A stretch of DNA of 64,000 bases from Hydractinia symbiolongicarpus (lineage: Eukaryota > Cnidaria > Hydrozoa > Anthoathecata > Hydractiniidae). The translations under genes and the position numbers were made by a program. Every line of letters begins with the position of its first letter. Positions within the stretch are counted from its first letter, which is position 1. The notes under the pieces were generated by a model. That model ran no database searches and had not been told where the DNA came from. It saw only the letters and a list, made by a program, of their open reading frames with translations. The DNA is taken from NCBI RefSeq assembly GCF_029227915.1, contig NC_079879.1:7998001-8062000 (forward strand), read 5' to 3'. Below are positions 11,736 to 22,957 of the stretch, in pieces.

Positions 11736-12200
11736 AGGGAACCCGAGGTATAAAATGATGTTGGACTTATATTATAGAGCTTAAAAAGTTGGGTAAGCTA
11801 TGTTTACTCACAAAATTTGATTGCAAACCAACATGCAGATCCCAAGTTATGAGTTCGTCAGCGCAAAATTAAGACGCCTGGGACCAGCAAACAAGTGCCA
11901 TTTTGGCACAAAAAAAATTATGTTAATCAATTAACCTTTATAATATCTATGCATTGATAAAGTTTAAATGCATACCCCTTAACAGGTCTAAAATTACTGA
12001 TGAAAGAAAATGTCGAAATTTACTATTACTGAGATATGACATCATAATTCATGTAGCATAATTAAATCTGAAATTCTTTAAAAGTGAATATCTTGAGAAC
12101 GAAAAGAGCTTTTTAAAAAATTTAAAAAGACTTGTTAACCAACTTTTTTAAGCTCTATGATATAAGCCCAACATCATTTTATACCTCGGATTCCCTTTAA
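11732..12200. mobile_element. MITE with ~60-bp TIRs and TTAA target duplication upstream of NOC3L
   Basis: The element is 11736-12196. The left end agggaacccgaggtataaaa is matched over about 60 bp by the inverted right end, with only a few mismatches. TTAA lies at both borders (11732-11735 and 12197-12200), the target of piggyBac-type transposases. It has no coding capacity. It ends about 60 bp before the splice acceptor preceding the NOC3L start, so it sits in a leader intron or the promoter. Confidence 0.85.
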
Positions 12201-12283
12201 CATTTTCTGTACTAACAGTTTTTTATCACAATTTGGGGTCATGATAATTATGACGCTTTATCTTTCAGATTTAGATTATAATA

Positions 12284-15200
12284 ATGGGTAAAAAAAAGTC
12301 CACGTCAAAAGTAAAACTAACAAATAAATCTACAAATAAACGCATGAAAGCAGGAAGAAAACACAAGCTACAACCATCGCAAAATAAAAAGTTGGTGAAC
12401 ATTCCAAATGTTGTCAAATTAAAACAGGAAGAACAAAAGAAGAAGAAGAACCAAACTCATGTCTCTAACCACAACCATGAAGAATTGAATCATGAAGATA
12501 TTGAGTTTTCAGATGATGAAATTAATGATTTTCTACACGAAAACTCGCAAAATTTATCATTTTTCTCGACAAGTTTTTCCAAGTATTGCCTATGTTATTT
12601 GACACTTTATGTCCAAGTCTCTTAATTTTTTTTGTATTTTTACATAAGAGAACCACATAAACAGTCCGAGTATGGACACAGAATTAGTTTTTGAATAAGG
12701 GAAACCTTAAAAAGAAAACAATCATTGAATTCCCAAAAATATTTATAAATATATAATAAAATATTTATAAAATTAGTTTTTGTTAAACAGAAAGCATCCT
12801 TATATTCTTTTTAGTGTCATCCAATTTTTTTCTATTCTAATTTTCAATTTTGTGGCATGTCTCCTGTGTCACTTTTAAAGAGGGTTTTCTCCCTTAACCA
12901 AAAAAAAAATCTCGTCCTGGATAGAGTTAGGGAAATTTTATCCCCATTTGTACCTTATACCAAACTGTAAAAAGCCTCATGCAAAGGATAATTGAAGACG
13001 TCTTATATTTTTTAGTGATTCTGGTGGTAAAAAGAAGAAAAGTAATGCTGAAGATGGCTTAGCAACGTTTGAGAGAGCACCACGCGTGTTATCAAATATG
13101 TCAGAGTCAATAAACTCATCAACAAAGATTGTCAATTTGCTTCCTATTAAGAATGAAAAAGGAATTATCAAAAGAAGTTTGGAGCAAAAAAAAGGTAGAA
13201 GAATTCATTTGTTTACATTTTACAAGTTCACTGTAAATGACTGTTTAAACAATTTTGCTGTTATTCAGCAGCCTTGCTATTTCGCATCAGCCCTCTGCAG
13301 GTGTTGACTGGAATGACATGTTATTGCCAAAACAGGAAGGCATATGACCTTTTACGTCAGCAAAGAACTGCTCACACGATGAAAATTAAATTAGAAAAAC
13401 TGTATCTGCAAGAGCCATAATTCAAAAGGGACGTTTAATTTGAAAAATATATAATTTTATTTTATTTTTCTTGTTTTTACTTATTCTCTGAATTGTCCTA
13501 AAAATTATAAAGAGTAAAAACATAGGCCCCCTTCAGAAAACTCATACAAACAACAATGTTTATTAGTAAAAACATCTATATGTTAGAAAAATTATGATGT
13601 TATAGCAAAATTGGCCATGTCAACAAATGCTTAGTCCCATCATTTTGTTATTTGACATATACAAGTTTGATCAACAACACTAAACAATTTTTTTGAGGTA
13701 GTTATTTTCATCTGTCGTTATTTTTGTACACTTGCACTATTGACAGAAGAATGTATTAGTTAGGTAGTTTTTTCTACCTTGTCTTCTGTCTGGCACAAAA
13801 ATGCAAATTTTCATCTTGCAGGCATATCAAAGGATCTAAAATGGCAATTTTGAAGCCATGTGAGGCTATAGAAAAATTTGAATCTATAGACATAAGTTTT
13901 TCGTAATGTTATTCCATATTTTTGCGTATGTATATATTCACTTTTCGACATTAATCAAGTCTTTTTAAATCAGAGCTTTAAATTATTTTTATAGGAATTG
14001 CAAAAATTGCAAAAATTACAATGTTTTTGCAAAATACCATTTCGAAAAATCATTACCAGAATTTTTTGCAAATAGATCATTTAAAATTTTTTCCTCAGAA
14101 TTTTTGTGAAGCCCTTTTTCTTTGCTTAATGTCAGATCTATTTATTGAGATAAAGTAGCCTGTAATGAACTTGCTTTTATCACAGAAGCTGGCCATTATT
14201 TTTATCGACTACAAAATAAAAAACAAGAGAGGGGAAAAATCTATTTTTGTTAAATTTTGTGAGGATTTATTTTTGCGAATAAATCATTGAAAAATTTATT
14301 ATTTTTTCTATAAATTTTTGTTACAGAATTTTTTTTGCAAATACAGATAAAATTTGGCAAAGTTGCAAAAAATGATATTTACAATAATTAGTCAACTTAA
14401 AGTATCAACTCATAATTTTTGTGCCCATCCTGCATATTTTCAAGACTAAAATATTTGGAAGATTTTTATTTGAGTTTGGATTTGCATATTCCATAAAAAA
14501 CGCCAAACATTTGCTATGCTTTTTTAAGATAATCAGATTCTATTCAAGAAAACCTTAAAGCACCAGTGTTTTCTTGTCTTTTTTATGAATCTTATATTTT
14601 TTTATAAATCCATTAAACCTAAGTGAAAAAAAATGATAAACTACAAATGCTTCTCAGAAGTGGTAGTTTAATCGCCTTTTGTCATAAAGTATGAAATATT
14701 AGGTTTGTGTTTCAGATGTTGTTGAAGAAGCAGACACAAGCAATGAACCTAATAAAAGCGAAAGTATTGATCAAGAACCTCTAAGTTTAGTAGAATTATT
14801 AGCGAAACAGCAAAACGAGGTTAACACTAAAAAGTTGGAGATTGCTCAATGGTCGCAAAATATTGTGGAAAATCCTGATGCAAATGTAAGTGTTATACTG
14901 ACTGAATATTTCCTAAATTCCATAGAACTTCTGTATCAGCAAAACATTTAAACTGGTAATTTAGAATTGGGTTTATGCTGGCACTTGATGAAAACTGTTG
15001 TATGTAATATTTGTAGATGTTTGTGATGAAAGGTTAAGGGTTGTTTGCATAATAATTACAAAATATTACTATGAACGTGAAGAAATTGTTTAGCAACAAC
15101 CTAAAAATTATTTTCTGAAAAGAAGGATGGTCAAGGATAATAAGATTTCCGAGCAAGTTATTTTTGTGCAGTAGCCATTTGAAATTTTGCATGCGTTAAA

Positions 15201-18200
15201 ATTCTGTCCCTTACTTGACACTGCATTTATTAGTAATGGTATGAGAATTTAATATAAAACATTTGCATGCTTGAGTAACTAAAACAAGGTTTTAGTTACT
15301 CAAGCATGCTGTGCATAGTACACATACATTTTCCACGTTAATAGAGACATTTTATATCAAAAATCCCAAATGTACAAAAGCCTGATATTTCGTACACTTC
15401 ATAAACATTATTGTTTATCAAACGTTCTTATACTTTTTAGTTTAAATATATGTTTAGATCAATCTTCTAAAGCAGTTAATGTTATTATGTGGAAGAGATC
15501 AAGTCAGCTCAATCAGAAAGCTTTCAATGCTCTCTCTGTTGGAGGTGTTCAAAGATATTGTTCCCAGGTTTGTAAGACAAAAAAAGTCTGTGGAAAAACT
15601 TACAGAATGTCACCTGTCCCTGCTGGCAGCTGCCATTTTGGCTCATGGTCAGACAGAATAATGGCAGGCATTATTCAAGATTTCAAAGTTTTTACAATTA
15701 TTTGTCATTAAACTTTTTTAATGACTTTTTGCATTTAGTTATCGTATTCGTGATTTATCTGATCAAGAAAAAACAGTGAAGGTATGTGAAAATGAAAACT
15801 TTTTCTTGTTACTTGCTCCCATTATATTACAATATGCTATAAGCAGCTGCATCTTTGTAGGTATCCCGCGATGTTCGCAAATTAAGAGATTTTGAAGAAT
15901 CAATGCTTAGTTGTTATCAGAAATATTTACAACTTCTTGAAGATAATATTAAAGGTAACTTTAACTTCTATGGAATTATCAGATACTTCATTTTATTCTC
16001 CTCAAATTTCCTTAAAATTTAAAATCTTAAGTTCTAATATCACATATGTTTTCTATGCTGAGTTTAAAACATTTTTCCTAATGTTTTAATGCATATTCTT
16101 TGACTTATCTTCTTGGTAAAGATACTTAGTTTTCGTGATTGTGTTATGCATTTGAATATTTTTATTTTTATTTATATTTTTATTTATACTAATGCTCTTA
16201 TAACCTTAACTTATTCTTCAACTTTTTTATTTCCAGCCTGTTTAAATTTTGTTAAGTAAATTTTCTAGCCACTTTAGCAATCTGTAAATGGATTTTTATA
16301 TTGTTAAGGCCTACACTAGAATTGCTGACTGTGTGGGATTGCAGATAAATTTTGTTGATAAATAACTTAAAATGGTTGATTTTTTTGCTACAGTTCTGTT
16401 GGTTCCTAATTTCAAAATTGCTAGAAAATCTTCCGTTAATTTTATGTTACAAAATTAATTTATAATTAGCTAATTATTATTGTTCGCTAATTATTATTGT
16501 TATTGTCACGATTATTGTTTGGTTTTAGATTGTTTAAAACTATTAAAACGAAGGCGTTTGAATGGTTCATCTCAATTTATTGAAACATCTCTCAAACCCG
16601 TCAAAAGTTTGGCCATACTCTCAACAAAATGCTTGTCGGAGTTGTTACAAAGTCTTTCGCATTTCAACTTCAGGAATAACATCATAGCTGTCGTTGTACC
16701 ACATATGGAGTTGCATGGAGATCTGTTGGAGGTTAGAAAAGCATATTTTAAAAACAAACTTCAAAGAGACTTTAGATTAATGTTACTAATTTGTGTTAGT
16801 TTAGAATTTCGCTTTTTCAAAAAATTGTGGGGTATTGGTTTTTGTAAATAACGCAAAAATTGTATCAAATATTTGAAGTATTTTAGTAAATTTTATACAT
16901 ATTAATTTTTTATAAATGTTTGGTAGTATTTTAAAGACATTTCATTTTGTTATTTCATGTGAGTGAAAATGCGCTCTTTTGCAATCTAAGATTGCACCAA
17001 TCTTACCATTCATTAAAATTTCGGGATTTATTCTGCAGGTACTAATTTTCGCGAATGCGAGTATATAACTTTGCGAATTAGGTTAAAATACGCGAAAATT
17101 AGTAACCCTGAACTTTCGTACCATCAAAGTGAATGTTTTTGTCTGGATTTTAGACAGATAATACCGATTATTATTACGTGTCTGCTACTTTCTTCAGGCA
17201 GGTCAACTGTGTATCGAAACAGTTAAAGCAGTGTTTAAAAGCGATAATATTGGAGAAATATCACTAGAGGTAAATAAATATACATGATGATTACAAAGTT
17301 TGTAACAGTTCTGTTATCAAACATTTCATAATGTTCTTGCTGTTGTTTGTGGTTGCATGTTTAAAATGTCTAATGCTAATTTAAACAGGCTTTTTTCAAT
17401 ATTGCAAATCTTCTTTTTCAGATAGTAAAGGTTATTCACAAGTTAGTAAAATCCAAACCCAACGTTCACACATCAGTAAGTATCATCCACATAGATGTTC
17501 ACATCTCAAATTCCTTCCCAGTTGTCCAGTAATTAAAAAATAGACATGTATATTTAGGTTCTGGAAACATTACTTTCTCTCCGAATAAATGCTGATATGA
17601 TTCGAACTGCTGCATTGAAAAGTAACAAAATTGAGAGGCTAAATGCCAAGCGTGAAGCAATTAAAAAGATGTCTAGAAAAGAAAGAAAGGTAGGGAAGTT
17701 TGTATCGTGCTACGTAAAAATCATCATTTTGTGATCTTGGCAACACTAAAAGAAAGAATTAATTTTTCAATAGAGAATTTTGAGATAAAATGTGAAAAAT
17801 CTTATTAAAGCTCATATATAGCTTGTTTCGACCTTTTAAAAACCTTTTTAAGTTTCAAAACAATTTAAAGAAGTGTTTATTACTTCAGATAATAATTTGA
17901 GGTCCAAATGGGTAGTTCAAATTTTTAATGACCATGTTAAGATGATGTATGTATAAAAGGAAGCTAAATAATAAATGCATTTCGTGATCTTAATATTTCT
18001 AAAATTTCAGAAAATTATCTAAAATGACAAACTATACAATTTGTTATCGTAAAATATAGAGAAAAAAAGTGGAAGACGTATTAAACAAAGAATTACAAGA
18101 AGCAGAAGCTGTTGAAAGTCGAGACAAAATTGAGAGAATAGTACGTATTGTATATTTTGGACTCAAGTGGCTTTGTGAGAGGTTCATCTCCAACACTTAA

Positions 18201-21200
18201 TTTGTGAAGTAGTTTCATTATCATGCATTCTTTCTTTCCTTTAGCAAACTGAAATCGTAAAGTTCGTCTTCGTTACATATTTTCGTATTCTGAAGGCAGG
18301 TCAAAATACCCCGCTATTAAGTGTTGTCTTGAAAGGTTTATCAAAGTTTGCACACTTGATTAGCGTGGAGTTTTTTGATGGTTTGATGAATTGTCTCAAA
18401 AACTTATTACTGATCGCTGTGAGTATGAATTTACAAGTCATTTCAGCATAGTAGACATTAACTTAATATGTCACCTCTTTAGTTGTGAGAGGCAATATAT
18501 AAAAGCCTTTTCTAACTCTGTCGTGAATAATATATAATTTTTAGGATCTTGGTATCAGTGAAAAATTAAACTGTATTCTCACTGCACTTAAAATCTTATC
18601 AGGACAAGGTTAGCTCTCAATTCAGTATAATGTTTGCGAAATAAATTTTAACTTCTGCACATCTATTTCTTTTCTTAACCATATTTAGGTGAATCGCTGA
18701 CAATCGATCCTCGACAGTTTTATACAGAGCTTTATCAACTTCTACCTCGAATTGGAGCAGGTATCTTGTTATGAAATATATATGCGAGAATCTCGGTTTA
18801 ACATATGAATAACCTAGCTCTGTTCTTTTTTCTTAGATCTTCAAAACAGTGATGTTCAGTTGGTTAGAGAATGTCTAAACATCATGTTGATCAAAAGAAG
18901 AAAACAGGTAATAGAAATTGTTTATATAATTATCGGTAAAAGTAGTCCACATTAACCAATAGTTCTGTGCAGACGATTGGATGGAATAAAGACGTTAAGG
19001 TTGATTTTAATCAACCTGCATCTCGCGAGCAGAAATCCATTTCAGTTTTTTTAACGCGCGAATTAAGATTTACAAGGTAATAATGGCAGTTGCAGTAATT
19101 TTAACTTTACTATATATAAGCAAAGGTGCTGGGGAATGTGCCTGGGAGGTTTTTTTAAGTTGGAAGGTTAAAGTGCTGTTATTAATAAGTTATTAATAAG
19201 TAACTCACCTTTATCGTACATATTTTTAAATTTTGTTGGCGATTGGGGGAAATTAAGTACTAATCACTCAAGTATCATTGGCTGCTTGCTGCTAAAGAGA
19301 AAAATAGCCGACGAAAGTAGAATGAATTCAACTTTGTCGCTAAGCTCTTGAGCACAAATAATTTCTCAACAAGCGGTAATTTTGTCAAATTGCGCATGCG
19401 CTAGCTAAAAGCTCTTGAGCTTTTTGACGCTATTAGCAGAAATGCAGTCAGATAGAAACGAGCCCTTAATGAATTTAACTGTGGGAATGTCTCAGGGAAA
19501 CTAAAAATTTGCGACAGAAGAGATTAAAGTTTGCAAATCGGAAACGCGAGGATAGCAAAGTAAGGCTTGATAATGTATAGCGTATTGTTATGAATTGTGG
19601 GCACAATAAAAATTGTAACTAGCTATTATACCGTAGCCCATAGGTGACATGCTTAGAATATACTTTATTTCTCCTTAAAGTCATATCAATGTAACTGTCG
19701 CCGCCTGTTTTAACTGTCGACGCGACACTTACAACTGTCGCCGCGTGTTATAACTGTCGAGTCGATTCTCACAAATTTTGCCGCGTGTTATAACTGTCGA
19801 GTCGTCCCAAACTCCTTTTGAATACAATGACAGTGTGTTGATTGACATGTCAACTGTGACTTTTAGATGCAGAAGCATACAGATGTTAATCCATATTCCA
19901 TTTCATTCACTTCTAAATGAACAGTTTAAAACTTAAGTTCTTAATCATCATTCAATTATTTTACTGGATGTTATTAACATTTTGTGTTTTGTTTCCTTAG
20001 GTGTCTTTGCCTCAAGTTCAAGGTTTCTTCAAACGAATATCCACTTTGATCCTACATCTTGACGTTGATGACATGTTTGACTTCATACTTCTCATCAGGA
20101 ATATTCTACAGGTACACAGAACTTGAATAAAACAGTTAACATCATGGCTAAATAAAGGTTAAAACACAAAGGAAGCAATTTACACGAAACCGAAGTGAAA
20201 TTGAGGCGATGTTAAATATTTCACACCTTAGTAAAATGTGCAACTATTTACAAGTTTTACTTCAGGTTGAATTTAATTTTGAGTAAAGGGTCGCATGTTT
20301 TGTGTTCGTGACTCTTAAGTATGCATACTGATTGAAAACTGCAATTCTCTCCGAGAAGAAGTGTTATGAATGACAATCGCACTGGTTTGAAATTTTATTC
20401 CGGTTAATTTTACTGAAACTAAATGCATATTTTACCCAAAGTGCTAAAAATTCATGCAAACGTTCTTAAGAAATATACCGTGGACCGAAACAACTTAAAC
20501 CGGTTTGAACAGGAGTCCAAAAGTTTTTAGGCGCTAGTAATACAATTAAGCGCCTATTCTGTTGTCAACATTGTGAAACGTTTTTTTTTTTTTTTTGCCC
20601 TAGAACGGTCACAAAATGAATGCAGGATATATTTTATAAATGACAACATTGTCGAAAAGAAACAACTTAACTTAGCAAAAATTTCTTCCGCAAATAATTT
20701 TATCCCTAAAGTAAACTATTTCTTGGGAGAAAGTTAAAAAGTCACTCTTCATTTTAATTTATTCCAAATTATGATAATACATTTCGGATGGGAAACAAGT
20801 ATTTTCACACAGTTTCCGAAGTTTATATTCATTATTTTACCTGTTGTGAAAGCCTTCCTAAAACCTTTTAACTGTTATGGTTCAACAAAGCGGATAATGA
20901 CAGTAAAGGTCATTGAAAAATTCAACGCATTTTCTATTCGCGAAAGTGACTGAAAAGTTTCTATTCTTAAAGTAATGTAAAGTGTGAACTTTAAAAACGA
21001 ATGTTACAATTTTAAGAGACTTGGAGTTATCGCCCAATGTGTTTGCGCGTTTGTTATAAAAACACCAAACTTATCAGAATGCTCTTAAGGAATTTCAAAA
21101 TAGAAGTTTAGAATGCTCGTAACACGATCAGAAGTTTTAGCAGGAAGCACTATTTTTCTGAAAATGATTATCACTCGAAGGAAGTGCTTAAGGTATATGC

Positions 21201-22007
21201 TTTCTTCCGTATAAAAACTTGAATGCACGTCAACCTCTGGTGCTTAGATTGTCAATTATCACTTATCATTTGAAATGTGTTCCTTTAAAGACTAACTTTT
21301 TTCTCTTAGCTTCATAAAAAATGCGACTACCTGCTTGATAACGAAGTATTTGGTTGTGGTGTGTTTGACCCTGACATCCCAGATCCAGAGCATAGCAACG
21401 CAGATAGTAGTGCATTATGGGAAGTTTTGTTGCTAAGCAAACATTATCATCCACACATGGAAACGTATTGTAAGCATCTTCTCGCGGGTGCACCTTCTCA
21501 AGGTGCTGGTGCATTACCAACAAAGTTTTTAAGTAGGTAAGTGCGAACAAGATCCTGTGTCAAACTTGCTTTATGCAATGTGCTACATGGAATTCCATTT
21601 TCTGTAGCAACACAAGGAAAGTGTTAACCTCGCTAAACCAATGAAATATTTGAATTAAAATACACAAGGCGGTGGTAGTGTAAGCGAGAAAGCATGTAGT
21701 AAACATGCGGAACTGTCTCTCTTTTGGCCCTCGCAATAATCTTGACATGATTTAGTTAGTTTGGTTTCAGTTTAAGTAGATAAAGGTGAGATTTAATTTA
21801 ATTTTATTTGGTTTCAGACGAAATATAGAGACAGTTGATGCAAGTACTGAAGATGTATCAGAATACTTTCTTGACAGTATTCCGGAGACACCTGTACATA
21901 AACCAAAACTCTACGACAAAGACATTTCGATTTTAGTCAAAAACATGCATGAACATATAACAGTAGCGAATAAAATACTGCAAAAATACGAAAGAAAGTA
22001 CTTGTAA
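12284..22007 (+). CDS. NOC3L: Nucleolar complex protein 3 homolog (Noc3), complete, 18 exons
   Basis: Exons: 12284-12582, 13016-13194, 14716-14885, 15458-15567, 15739-15781, 15861-15954, 16529-16731, 17198-17269, 17422-17475, 17558-17689, 18060-18140, 18245-18418, 18545-18608, 18689-18760, 18837-18907, 20001-20111, 21310-21536, 21818-22007. Phases agree and the length is exactly 2,346 nt (781 aa; human about 800). Visible features are a Lys-rich N-terminus, the Noc3 region ([10 protein letters not shown] then [15 protein letters not shown]), a coiled Lys/Arg stretch (MSRKERK), the TYFRILK...[11 protein letters not shown] segment, and a C-terminal CBF/Noc segment ([29 protein letters not shown]). 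Noc3 works with Noc2 in the nucleolus and nucleoplasm to mature and export pre-60S ribosomes; yeast Noc3 also has a replication-licensing role. The start is the first ATG, 15 nt after an acceptor at 12268. Confidence 0.95.
13920..14700. other. NOC3L intron 2, low-complexity A/T
   Basis: Intron 13195-14715 is the second-largest NOC3L intron. It contains repeated 'gcaaaaattgcaaaaat' and 'aatttttgc' motifs at 13990-14370 but no gene. Confidence 0.5.
15265..15309. repeat. Perfect hairpin, 21-bp arms, 3-nt loop
   Basis: gcatgcttgagtaactaaaa (plus c), then aag, then the exact inverted arm. It lies in NOC3L intron 3 (14886-15457). It may be the relic of a foldback element. Confidence 0.85.
19689..19808. 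repeat. C+G-richer tandem repeat in a NOC3L intron
   Basis: About three units of roughly 40 bp are built from 'aactgtcgccgcgtgttata' and 'actgtcgagtcg'. The block is CpG-rich against A/T-rich surroundings and lies in intron 18908-20000. Confidence 0.75.
20112..21309. other. Large NOC3L intron without a gene
   Basis: A 1.2-kb intron between the exons ending 20111 and starting 21310. It includes a poly-T run near 20580-20597 and no recognisable insertion borders. Confidence 0.5.
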
Positions 22008-22957
22008 AATTAAATTTTTAACTTTTATATTTATATAGAATGAATGATGTTTGTTTTGTCTCCCCATTTTAGTGGTCTATCGTAGAGCAAAAAATGCTGC
22101 GCTGACCTAACAAGATGGCGGAAATGTTTGAAAGACTCGCGTAAATAATTTTATACGCATCACAACTACTTTCCTACTGAAACAAAGTAAAAACAAATTG
22201 CAAATTTTATTAATCTTGTTACTTAAATCTTTATATTTACCAAAAATAAGAATTCTGAGAAAGTGTTTTTTTTTTAATTAGGAATTATGATGATAATCAA
22301 AATAAGTTATTGTCGTTAAGATTTCACCACTGGTATTTCTGAAGAAATGTTTACATTCCATTTTTCAATTATGACATTAAAACCACCACTTGACGCAATC
22401 CTCACTCATTTTTTTATAAACATACAGTTGGTTTGGATTTTTTCAATTCGACCTTAAAAGTATGCTTAGCAATATGCTTATTTCCGAATTTCTGCTGAAA
22501 TTACGGGCTTCGCCGCTAAAATTAGCGAAAACGATAATTGTATCTGTCCGGAATTTTCTCCGCCGAACTTTTTGGTTGTTAAGGTATGTTATTAGCTTCA
22601 AGGTATGCTTAGCATTATGCTTAGTTTCAGAGAAATTTGAGCTTAAGCGTTGTATTCAATAGATCCGCCGAACTTTTATACGCCGAAATTTTTGGTTGTT
22701 AAGGTATGTTCTTAGCTTCAAGGTATGCTTAGCATTATGCTTAGTTTCAGAGAAATTTGAGCTTAAGCGTTAGTATTCAATAGAAACCAACCTAGATAAA
22801 TTATTAAAAACGTGCGCGGTGAAAACTTTAATTTGCGAAGTATGAGCAACATGATCGAAAAGATGAAAAACAACGTGGATTCATTTTACATATAATATAA
22901 TAAAAATTACAAAATAATAAGAAAATTCGTTGCAAACATTTCGTTAAGACACGCTTG
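22008..22957. other. Short convergent intergenic region between NOC3L and PPIL2 stops
   Basis: Only 950 bp separate the two stop codons. It must hold both polyadenylation regions. Its main structure is the tandem duplication at 22560-22786. Confidence 0.6.
22560..22786. repeat. Tandem duplication, ~115-bp unit
   Basis: Two almost identical copies run from 'ccgaactttttggttgttaa' through 'cttaagcgt..attcaatag'. The first ends near 22662 and the second near 22782. A shorter related motif (gtatgcttagcaatatgctta) precedes them at 22460. Confidence 0.8.

Noticed and set aside
15568-15661. In-frame continuation of NOC3L exon 4 ([14 protein letters not shown]...)
   Set aside because: Splicing at 15567 to 15739 gives the family-conserved [12 protein letters not shown]; the continuation soon meets a stop.
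22115-22144. Short frame MAEMFERLA after NOC3L
   Set aside because: Nine codons only, in the 3' flank. A chance ATG in an 'aagatggcgg' motif.
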